NCBI GenBank assembly: GCA_946008205.1 | Contig: CAMGAZ010000054.1 | Location: 1 to 8,348 of the forward strand | Source of the DNA: an uncultured Clostridium sp. | GTDB taxonomy: Bacteria; Bacillota; Clostridia; TANB77; CAG-508 | Direction: 5' to 3' | Length of the DNA stretch: 8,348 nucleotides | Shown: piece after piece, positions 1 through 5,191 of the stretch | How the letters are laid out: the number at the start of each line of letters is the position of its first letter | How positions within the stretch are numbered: position 1 is the stretch's first letter | Position numbers and translations under genes: made by a program | Notes under the pieces: model-generated | What the model was told of the DNA's origin: nothing | What the model saw: only the letters and a program-made list of their open reading frames with translations | Database searches by the model: none

Positions 1-196
1 TATTGTCATGGGCTGGTTGCATGGTGCTGGTGAGGGTACTTTCTTTGGTCCTCATACTGAAAATGGTCAGCCTGTATTAGTGATTGCTGAAGGAGCAGGC
101 CTTTGGACTAACTGTGTTGCTTGGAAGAGTCCACAACTTGCTCAGCAATATAAGCATAAGAAGTTTAAAGACTTGTATTATCAAGGTGATGAATAG
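1..196 (+). CDS. 3' end of an unrecognised protein (5' end outside window)
   Basis: An open frame enters from the left edge (it reads I-V-M-G-W from base 2) and stops at TAG 194-196, giving about 64 visible residues. The Met at base 8 is probably internal, because the frame is open to the edge and too little upstream sequence is present to show a ribosome binding site. The peptide is rich in Gly and aromatic residues (GWLHGAGEGTFFGPH, AEGAGLWTNCVAW) and ends in a charged Lys/Tyr-rich tail. I do not recognise the family. It shows no hydrophobic membrane segment and no sorting motif. Its codons are clearly richer in G and C than those of the genes to the right, which suggests it is a resident chromosomal gene flanking the island. 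A terminator follows 18 bases after the stop. Confidence 0.6.
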   Translation, partial: IVMGWLHGAGEGTFFGPHTENGQPVLVIAEGAGLWTNCVAWKSPQLAQQYKHKKFKDLYYQGDE

Positions 197-214
197 ATAG
201 TTATTTATAAAATG

Positions 215-247
215 AAGCATTCCAGAAAGGGCTGCTTTTTTATTTTT
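215..247 (+). terminator. Rho-independent terminator after the left-edge gene
   Basis: AAGCA (215-219) pairs with TGCTT (233-237). After one T/C mismatch, TCC (221-223) pairs with GGG (229-231), leaving the loop AGAAA. A T-rich run (TTTTTATTTTT) follows from about 236. The stem is modest but is placed directly after the stop codon at 196. The T-run overlaps the -35 box of the next promoter. Confidence 0.7.
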
Positions 248-274
248 GCTAAAATTTGTAAGCGAGATTATAAT
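246..274 (+). promoter_or_regulatory. Sigma-70 type promoter for the ATPase-ASCH unit
   Basis: The -35 box TTGCTA (246-251) matches 4 of 6 consensus bases. The -10 box TATAAT (269-274) is a perfect consensus, and the spacer is 17 bp. Predicted transcription start is near 280-282, so the 15-bp repeats begin right after the -10 box and cover the start site. This is the best promoter match in the window. Confidence 0.75.
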
Positions 275-334
275 AATTGTAATTACGATAATTATAATTA
301 CAGTAATTACAATTACTGTAATCTAAATTACTGA
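275..334 (+). repeat. Four 15-bp tandem repeats (iteron-like operator candidate)
   Basis: There are four head-to-tail 15-bp units: AATTGTAATTACGAT (275-289), AATTATAATTACAGT (290-304), AATTACAATTACTGT (305-319) and AATCTAAATTACTGA (320-334). The block AATTAC at unit positions 7-12 is identical in all four, and the leading AATT is present in three. As a result, AATT cores are spaced 6, 9, 6, 9 and 6 bases apart. The array starts immediately after the -10 box and ends at the ribosome binding site. It holds two copies of the palindrome GTAATTAC (279-286, 303-310). It looks like a multi-site binding array for a DNA-binding regulator, plausibly the product of the gene it precedes. That regulatory role is inference. 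Confidence 0.85.
297..322 (+). repeat. 26-bp perfect inverted repeat inside the 15-bp repeat array
   Basis: The left arm ATTACAGTAATT (297-308) is the exact reverse complement of the right arm AATTACTGTAAT (311-322), with AC between them. In DNA this would suit a dimeric repressor. In the mRNA it could fold into an AU-rich hairpin about 10 nt upstream of the ribosome binding site (GAAAGG, 333-338). Confidence 0.85.
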
Positions 335-346
335 AAGGCATAAACA

Positions 347-1762
347 ATGAATGAATTTATCGGACGTGAAATTGAATTAAAAAATCTAAATAATATGTAT
401 AAAAGCGATAAATTTGAAATGGCAGTTATTTATGGGCGAAGACGTGTAGGAAAAACCTCGCTGATTAAACAATTCATATCAAATAAACCTGCAATTTACG
501 TTCAGGGGGTAGAGGCTACAGCTGAAACTAATTTGCGTTTCTTGTCTAATGCAATTTTAGATTTTGAAGAACCGGAACGAGTTAATAAACATAAAACCTT
601 TTATGATTTTGCGGAAGCATTTGAAGAAGTTCAAGATATTGCAACTCATCAAAACGAAAAAATGCTTTTTGTAATGGATGAATATCCATACTTTGCAGAA
701 GCATCGGCCGAAATTAGTTCAATTTTGCAATACACAATTGATCATATTTATAAAGAAAAAAATAATATTATGTTAATCTTGTGTGGATCATCAATGTCCT
801 TTATGGAGCATCAGGTTCTTGGTTATAAGAGTCCTTTATATGGTAGAAAAACTGGTCAATTTAAGATTAGACCTTTTGATATCTTTAATACTAAGAAGAT
901 GTTACCTCAAGTTAACAATGAAGATTTACTAGCTTATTACGGAATAACTGATGGAATTCCACAATATTTGAGTTTTATAGATCAAAACAAAAGTGTAGAA
1001 GAAAATATTCAAGAGATGTTTTTGAATCAAAATGCACCGTTACAAAATGAGCCTAACGTTCTTCTACAGGAAGAATTGAGAAAGCCAGCCACTTATTTTT
1101 CTATTTTAAATGCCTTGGCACATGGTAAGAATAAAAGTACACAGATTAGTCAAGCGATTGGCATGAGCAGTGGGAGCAGTATTAGTGCTTATCTCAACAA
1201 TTTAATTGATCTTGAAATCATCGAACGTAAACAACCTATCTTTGAGAATAGCCCTAGAAAAGCTATTTATGCTTTTAAAGATAATATGTTTAAATTCTGG
1301 TTCAAATTTATTGCTGAAGCTCAAGATCAAATTGCTCTTGAAAGAACCAAAGGAATTCTAATAGGTATTATGGATGAATTGCCTCGCTTCTTGGGTCCTG
1401 TGTTTGAACAAGCTTCACGTGATTGGTTATGGCAACAAGATGATCTGCCATTTTATCCTAAGAAAATTTCTAGTTGGTGGGGGAATAATCCAATTAAACA
1501 TCGTCAAGAAGAAATTGATGTTGTAGCAAGCAATCATGATGACTCCGGGGCTATAGTCGGTGAGTGTAAGTGGAGAAATGCAGACAAATTAAATCATGAG
1601 ATGATTGATACATTGATTACTAGAGCCGCATTACTTCCTAAGGTAAGAAAAACGTATTTATACTTCTTCGTTAAAGAGTCTACGGATAATTTTGAGAAGT
1701 ATGCTAGAGAGCATAATGTTAGAGTTGTGAAATATGAGGAGTTTTTTAGAGGTTCGAATTAA
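347..1762 (+). CDS. AAA-type ATPase with winged helix and DUF234/PD-(D/E)XK-like C-terminus
   Basis: This 471-residue protein resembles the ATPase_2/DUF234 ('archaeal-type ATPase') family, which also occurs in bacteria. Visible parts in order: the N-terminal family signature FIGREIELKNLNNMY; Walker A GRRRVGKTS (residues 30-38); Walker B MLFVMDEYPYF with Asp111-Glu112; a sensor-like CGSSMSFME stretch (146 onward) followed by SPLYGRKTGQF; a winged-helix-like segment (about 248-302, TQISQAIG...ISAYLNNLIDLEIIERK); and a C-terminal domain with E-I-D391 and G-E406-C-K408-W, the spacing of a PD-(D/E)XK nuclease core. There are no membrane segments, so it should be cytosolic. The start at 347 is supported by GAAAGG 8 bases upstream. 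The ASCH gene begins on the base after its stop. Family members are common, but their cellular role is not established. Nuclease activity is predicted only from the motif. The winged helix could bind the upstream repeats. Confidence 0.9.
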   Translation: MNEFIGREIELKNLNNMYKSDKFEMAVIYGRRRVGKTSLIKQFISNKPAIYVQGVEATAETNLRFLSNAILDFEEPERVNKHKTFYDFAEAFEEVQDIATHQNEKMLFVMDEYPYFAEASAEISSILQYTIDHIYKEKNNIMLILCGSSMSFMEHQVLGYKSPLYGRKTGQFKIRPFDIFNTKKMLPQVNNEDLLAYYGITDGIPQYLSFIDQNKSVEENIQEMFLNQNAPLQNEPNVLLQEELRKPATYFSILNALAHGKNKSTQISQAIGMSSGSSISAYLNNLIDLEIIERKQPIFENSPRKAIYAFKDNMFKFWFKFIAEAQDQIALERTKGILIGIMDELPRFLGPVFEQASRDWLWQQDDLPFYPKKISSWWGNNPIKHRQEEIDVVASNHDDSGAIVGECKWRNADKLNHEMIDTLITRAALLPKVRKTYLYFFVKESTDNFEKYAREHNVRVVKYEEFFRGSN

Positions 1763-2137
1763 ATGAAAGCATTATCTGTTCGTGGCGATTATGTAATGGA
1801 AATGATTAATGGTCACAAAAAAGTAGAATATCGCACATGGAAAACGAATTATCGCGGTCCTATATTAATGTGTTCAACAACAAAGAAAGTTGCGGGCGCG
1901 GCACCAGGGTATGCGTTATGTATAATGAACTTGGAGCAGATTACTTGGAGCGATATTGACCAGTGTTACTATTGGTATATTAACTTGAAGAGTGTAATTG
2001 AGCCAATCCACGTCAAGGGGCAATTGAAGTTATTTAGTGTTGAGGATAATTTGATTAAACCTATCAGTCATCAAAAATTTGATCAAAAGATTAAGTCGCT
2101 GATTTATCAACCAAAGAGAAAAATGAAATATTTATAA
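1763..2137 (+). CDS. Small ASCH-domain (PUA-like fold) protein
   Basis: This 124-residue protein has a clear ASCH core: MKALSVRGDYVMEMINGHK, then K20-V-E22-Y-R24-T-W26-K-T-N-Y30-R31-G32-P33, matching the GxKxxExRxWxTxYRG pattern. It continues with a small strand-rich domain (ALCIMNLEQITW, HVKGQLKLFSVEDN) and a basic tail (QPKRKMKYL). ASCH domains share the PUA/EVE-like fold and are known or predicted to bind RNA or modified nucleic acid bases. The exact ligand here is unknown. Its ATG directly follows the TAA of the ATPase gene (TAAATG), with AGAGGT at 1748-1753 as ribosome binding site, so the two genes are co-transcribed and probably translationally coupled. This implies joint function with the ATPase, which is inference. 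Confidence 0.85.
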   Translation: MKALSVRGDYVMEMINGHKKVEYRTWKTNYRGPILMCSTTKKVAGAAPGYALCIMNLEQITWSDIDQCYYWYINLKSVIEPIHVKGQLKLFSVEDNLIKPISHQKFDQKIKSLIYQPKRKMKYL

Positions 2138-2144
2138 TTATGTG

Positions 2145-2177
2145 AAGTACTTAGTCGATTAAAGCAAGGTGCTTTTT
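2145..2177 (+). terminator. Weak terminator after the ASCH gene
   Basis: AAGTACTT (2145-2152) can pair with AGGTGCTT (2167-2174) using two G-T pairs, and TTTTT follows. An alternative smaller hairpin, AAAGCA (2161-2166) with TGCTTT, has a 3-nt loop. Either form ends in the same short T-run. The stem is weak, so some read-through into the DUF262 gene is likely. Confidence 0.45.
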
Positions 2178-2189
2178 GAATAAACTACT

Positions 2190-2219
2190 TTGATCAAGTG
2201 AGTATGAAAATGCTATAAA
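2190..2219 (+). promoter_or_regulatory. Promoter for the DUF262/PD-(D/E)XK unit
   Basis: The extended -10 TGCTATAAA (2211-2219) lies 18 bp after TTGATC (2190-2195), which matches 4 of 6 bases of the -35 consensus. Predicted start is near 2226, giving a leader of about 47 nt. The ribosome binding site before the ATG at 2273 is weak (AAGAAAG, 2257-2263). Confidence 0.55.
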
Positions 2220-2272
2220 ACATAGTGTTAAAATTATAAAGTATAGAAAAATAAAAAAGAAAGTAAACAACA

Positions 2273-4138
2273 ATGCAAGCAAGTATATTTAATGCAACAG
2301 AACGATTTTTTGCCCCAGTTCAAATGATTTTGAAAATCCCAGTATATCAACGTAATTATGATTGGAATAAAAATAATGTAAAAAGGTTATTAGATGATTT
2401 ATATACTGTAATTAAAACTAAAAAGCAGCATTTTTTAGGTGCGGTAGTTTACCTTGAATCAACTAATAGTGATATAGGACTACCAGAATATTTAATTATT
2501 GATGGTCAACAAAGATTAACCACGATTACATTATTATTACAGGCTTTAAAAGATGTTACCGTTGATGGTGATGCCTTCACTACTGGAACTATTGAAAGTT
2601 TTCTAATTAATACTCAATCGCCATCACAAGAATATAAAATCAAGTTGAAGCCTATTAAATCAGATAATATTCAATACACAGCTTTGTTGAATCATGATAA
2701 TGATAAATTAGATGAAAATAGTCATATTGTTGAAAACTATAAATTAGCAAAGCAAGCCTTTGATAATTGGCTCGAGCAGGGAATAACAAGTAGAGAAATT
2801 TTACAAGCTATTCAACAACTCCAAGTAGTTGGAATCAGTCTTAAAGAAGGTGAGGATGATCCTCAAATTATTTTTGAAAGTATCAATTCGACTGGCGTTG
2901 CTTTAACTAATTCAGATTTAATTCGTAATTTTTTATTAATGAGTGATCATGATCAAGAAAGATTATTTGAAGATTACTGGTTACCTATTGAAAATAAATT
3001 AAGAAGAGATAATAGCAATCATGCTATGGATGCGTTCTTTAGACAATTTATTATTATGAAGAAAAATTCAGTGGTCGCTGAACGTAAAGTTTACCAAACT
3101 TTTGTTGATACATTTAAAAATGAAAATCTAAGTCATGAACAAGCACTTAAGGAAATAAAAGATTATGCAGAATTATATGTTTCTTTTATGTACCCAGCAG
3201 AATCTAATTATAACGATGATATTAAAACAGTTTTAGCTAGTTTAAATAGAATAAATCAAAGCACATCTTATCCATTCTTTCTTCATGTTTTCCATGACTA
3301 TGAAAATAATGAAATTGATGAAGAAACTTTAACTAAAGTGATTCATTTGATTACAATTTATCTTATAAGAAGGACAATTTGTGATGTGCCTTCTAATTCT
3401 TTATTAGGATTTTTGGCTAGTTATTATGCTAGAACATTTAAATTAGCTAAAAATAAGAAAAAATATTATGAAGCCATCAATAAGTATTTATTTGTTCAAC
3501 AAAATCAAAATGAAGTACCAGATGATAATCAACTCAAAAATGCATTAATTCACTCAAAGCTTTATTTGAATAAAGGACTTTGTGACTTAATAATGCTTGA
3601 TATTGAGAATGGAAATTCAAAGGAAAAGTTAAATTCAGAAGATTTAACTATTGAACATATCATGCCACAGACAATGAGTAAATCGTGGCGTAAGAATATT
3701 TCTGATGAAGAACATGATGAATTTGTTCATACATTAGGGAACTTATCTATAACTGGATATAATTCTGAAATGTCTAATAAGAGTTTTGCTGAAAAGAAAC
3801 ATATTTTAGAAGAAAATTCTAAAGCAATAATTCTTAATAAGGATGTAGTAGATAAAAATGAATGGACAATCGCAGATATTAAGGCTAGAGCAGAAAGGTT
3901 GGCAGATATACTACTGAATCGTTATGAATTGAATCCTATTGAAGATTCAAGAATTGAGTTTGAAGCTGTAGATAAAATTGAATTAGACAATTTAGATGCG
4001 ACTACAGGAAGGAAATTAGTTTCATTTACTCTTGAAGGATCAAAGTATCCTGTTAAGTACTTTAAAGACGTGCCTCTTCAAGTCATTCAAATTTTAGACC
4101 AAGATAATCCTGATTTGTTGGAAAGTATAGTTGGATAA
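2273..4138 (+). CDS. DUF262 + DUF1524 (GmrSD-type) restriction protein, probably C-terminally truncated
   Basis: This 621-residue protein has a DUF262 domain at the N-terminus: IPVYQRNYDW (22-31), IDGQQRLTT with Asp77-Gly-Gln-Gln-Arg81, and FESINSTG (201-208) followed by LTNSDLIRNFLL. DUF262 is a ParB/Srx-like nucleotide-binding module (GmrS part). A helical middle leads to a DUF1524 His-Me finger nuclease domain (GmrD part): TIEHIMPQ with His462, then LGNLSITGYNSEMSNKSFAEKK with Asn490, Asn497 and Asn502. In GmrSD, SspE and BrxU these domains make nucleotide-stimulated endonucleases that restrict modified phage DNA or sense host DNA marks; the substrate of this protein is unknown. A final small domain (about 566 onward, GRKLVSFTLEGSKYPVKYFKDV) resembles a tail common in restriction proteins. 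The TAA at 4136 cuts this domain, because the frame continues for 29 sense codons to TAA 4226-4228. The nuclease core is intact, so activity is still possible. Confidence 0.88.
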   Translation: MQASIFNATERFFAPVQMILKIPVYQRNYDWNKNNVKRLLDDLYTVIKTKKQHFLGAVVYLESTNSDIGLPEYLIIDGQQRLTTITLLLQALKDVTVDGDAFTTGTIESFLINTQSPSQEYKIKLKPIKSDNIQYTALLNHDNDKLDENSHIVENYKLAKQAFDNWLEQGITSREILQAIQQLQVVGISLKEGEDDPQIIFESINSTGVALTNSDLIRNFLLMSDHDQERLFEDYWLPIENKLRRDNSNHAMDAFFRQFIIMKKNSVVAERKVYQTFVDTFKNENLSHEQALKEIKDYAELYVSFMYPAESNYNDDIKTVLASLNRINQSTSYPFFLHVFHDYENNEIDEETLTKVIHLITIYLIRRTICDVPSNSLLGFLASYYARTFKLAKNKKKYYEAINKYLFVQQNQNEVPDDNQLKNALIHSKLYLNKGLCDLIMLDIENGNSKEKLNSEDLTIEHIMPQTMSKSWRKNISDEEHDEFVHTLGNLSITGYNSEMSNKSFAEKKHILEENSKAIILNKDVVDKNEWTIADIKARAERLADILLNRYELNPIEDSRIEFEAVDKIELDNLDATTGRKLVSFTLEGSKYPVKYFKDVPLQVIQILDQDNPDLLESIVG

Positions 4139-4228
4139 ACTTCGAAGCGAACAATAAATGAAGCTAATCAAAATTATAAGGTACCAAAAGATGAATTTTA
4201 TCTTTCTGTTAAAGTGAAAGAAAATTAA
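4139..4228 (+). pseudogene. In-frame severed C-terminal remnant of the DUF262/DUF1524 gene
   Basis: Reading on in frame past TAA 4136-4138 gives 29 sense codons (TSKRTINEANQNYKVPKDEF, then YLSVKVKEN) and a TAA at 4226-4228 that abuts the next ATG (4229). The peptide looks like ordinary protein, and its end (PKDEFYLSVKV) is the kind of strand expected to close the tail domain begun upstream. No start codon or ribosome binding site belongs to it. The natural reading is one gene of about 651 codons broken by a nonsense change. A short native C-terminus or a base-call error are alternatives. Confidence 0.6.
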
Positions 4229-5071
4229 ATGAAATTACCAATCACAATAACTCAAATTGCACATCAACCTAAAATATTGCCTTTAGATAAAGTTGTTAAG
4301 AGCAGTGCCTTTACGGTTAAGCAATTGAGCCAAAATGCCTTTATTTCAAAGGAAGATGAAAATATAAGACCAACTGAGGTAGGAACTATAGTAGATTATC
4401 TTTCTCGCTATGTGCTACTTGCTGATGAACACGCCTTTGACGTTGCGAATGCTAAAGTCAAACAAGATTTGATTCATGGAATTATTTCAGTTAAGGAATA
4501 TAAGAAGCTTTTAGATCAAGAAGAAAGATTAGGATATTTAGTTAAAGATCTGTCAGATGTGGATTCATTATCAGATGAGGCTATTTACCTGGCAACCGAT
4601 ATTTGTGCATGGGAAGATGCATTTCGCAGTGGTCGATATGTTGAACCTAAAGTACATCCTGATAAGTTAACAACTGAACATATTAAAATGATGATTCAAC
4701 GTGTTGAAGAATTCTTTGAAGAGTTTGGTTGGCCTATTAGGGATGCATTTTTTGCTAAGACTGAGAATGGCTTTGTCTCTGGAGATGGCGACTATCTTTT
4801 AAAGCATACGTTGTTAGATTTAAAAGTTTCAGTGCAAACTACTATGCAAATTTCTTGGGTTCGCCAGTTGCTTTTATATTATACGTTAGGATTTTATAAT
4901 CATTTTAATAATGAAAATATTGAACGATTAATGATTTTCAACGCAAGAACAAATACTGTATTTTTTATTGATATTGCTGATATTGATCCATCTGTTTTTG
5001 AGTTTGTTTATGATGCAGCTGAAAAACAAAGTAAGATTAATGAAAGAGAATTACGAAAGTATATAAATTAA
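4229..5071 (+). CDS. RecB-like PD-(D/E)XK nuclease candidate, partner of the DUF262 protein
   Basis: This 280-residue soluble protein is one I do not recognise as a named family. The C-terminal half carries a PD-(D/E)XK pattern: GDGDYLL with Asp188, LLDLKVS with Asp197-x-Lys199, and WVRQLLLYYTLG with Gln213-x-x-x-Tyr217. This is the QxxxY motif that follows the active site in RecB/AddB-type nucleases. A strand pair follows (ERLMIFNARTNTVFFIDIADI). The N-terminal half is mainly helical and charged (RPTEVGTIVDYLSRYVLLAD), with no motif I can name; it might hold target or partner contacts. The ATG touches the TAA that ends the severed upstream frame, and the weak ribosome binding site (GAAAG, 4216-4220) suggests translational coupling to the full-length ancestor. 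A strong terminator at its stop closes the unit, so it most likely works with the GmrSD-like protein. Nuclease activity is a motif-based prediction. Confidence 0.75.
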   Translation: MKLPITITQIAHQPKILPLDKVVKSSAFTVKQLSQNAFISKEDENIRPTEVGTIVDYLSRYVLLADEHAFDVANAKVKQDLIHGIISVKEYKKLLDQEERLGYLVKDLSDVDSLSDEAIYLATDICAWEDAFRSGRYVEPKVHPDKLTTEHIKMMIQRVEEFFEEFGWPIRDAFFAKTENGFVSGDGDYLLKHTLLDLKVSVQTTMQISWVRQLLLYYTLGFYNHFNNENIERLMIFNARTNTVFFIDIADIDPSVFEFVYDAAEKQSKINERELRKYIN

Positions 5072-5101
5072 ATGCACTTGACTAAAGTGCATTTTTATTT
5101 T
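5071..5101 (+). terminator. Strong rho-independent terminator after the PD-(D/E)XK gene
   Basis: AATGCACTT (5071-5079) pairs perfectly with AAGTGCATT (5085-5093) around the loop GACTA. The run TTTTTATTTTT follows. The stem starts at the last base of the stop codon. It separates this unit from hsdMS. Confidence 0.9.
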
Positions 5102-5129
5102 TCGAATATTAGTTCTTTTATTATTTGGC

Positions 5130-5159
5130 TTGACAAGTTAAAATAATATTAATTAATAT
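5130..5159 (+). promoter_or_regulatory. Promoter of hsdMS
   Basis: TTGACA (5130-5135) is a perfect -35 consensus. The most likely -10 is TAATAT (5154-5159) with an 18-bp spacer, lying in an AT-rich stretch with other weak candidates. The predicted start then falls inside the downstream inverted repeat, so a protein bound there could block transcription. Confidence 0.6.
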
Positions 5160-5183
5160 TTTCGTTGCTCTAACAACGAAAAT
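5158..5183 (+). repeat. Perfect 10-bp inverted repeat with 6-nt spacer in the hsdM leader
   Basis: ATTTTCGTTG (5158-5167) and CAACGAAAAT (5174-5183) are exact reverse complements flanking CTCTAA. The element overlaps the -10 region and ends two bases before the ribosome binding site AGAAGG (5185-5190). It has no T-run, so it is not an ordinary terminator. Options are an operator, an mRNA hairpin that tunes hsdM translation, or a tyrosine-recombinase core-like site, since arm and spacer lengths resemble Xer sites. The right arm plus one base (CAACGAAAATT) also occurs in hsdS at 7383-7393. Confidence 0.8.
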
Positions 5184-5191
5184 TAGAAGGA

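Noticed and set aside
8..10. ATG at base 8 as start of a 62-residue gene
   Set aside because: The frame is open to the left edge and too little upstream sequence is present to show a ribosome binding site, so this is treated as the tail of a longer gene.
275..334. Repeat array considered as a CRISPR array or replication origin iterons
   Set aside because: The units are contiguous 15-mers with no spacers, so it is not CRISPR. No replication initiator gene is adjacent and the array sits exactly between a promoter and a start codon, so regulation fits better than an origin.
4136..4138. Programmed stop-codon recoding at the TAA in the DUF262 gene
   Set aside because: No pseudoknot, strong hairpin or known recoding context is visible just downstream; a plain nonsense change is simpler.
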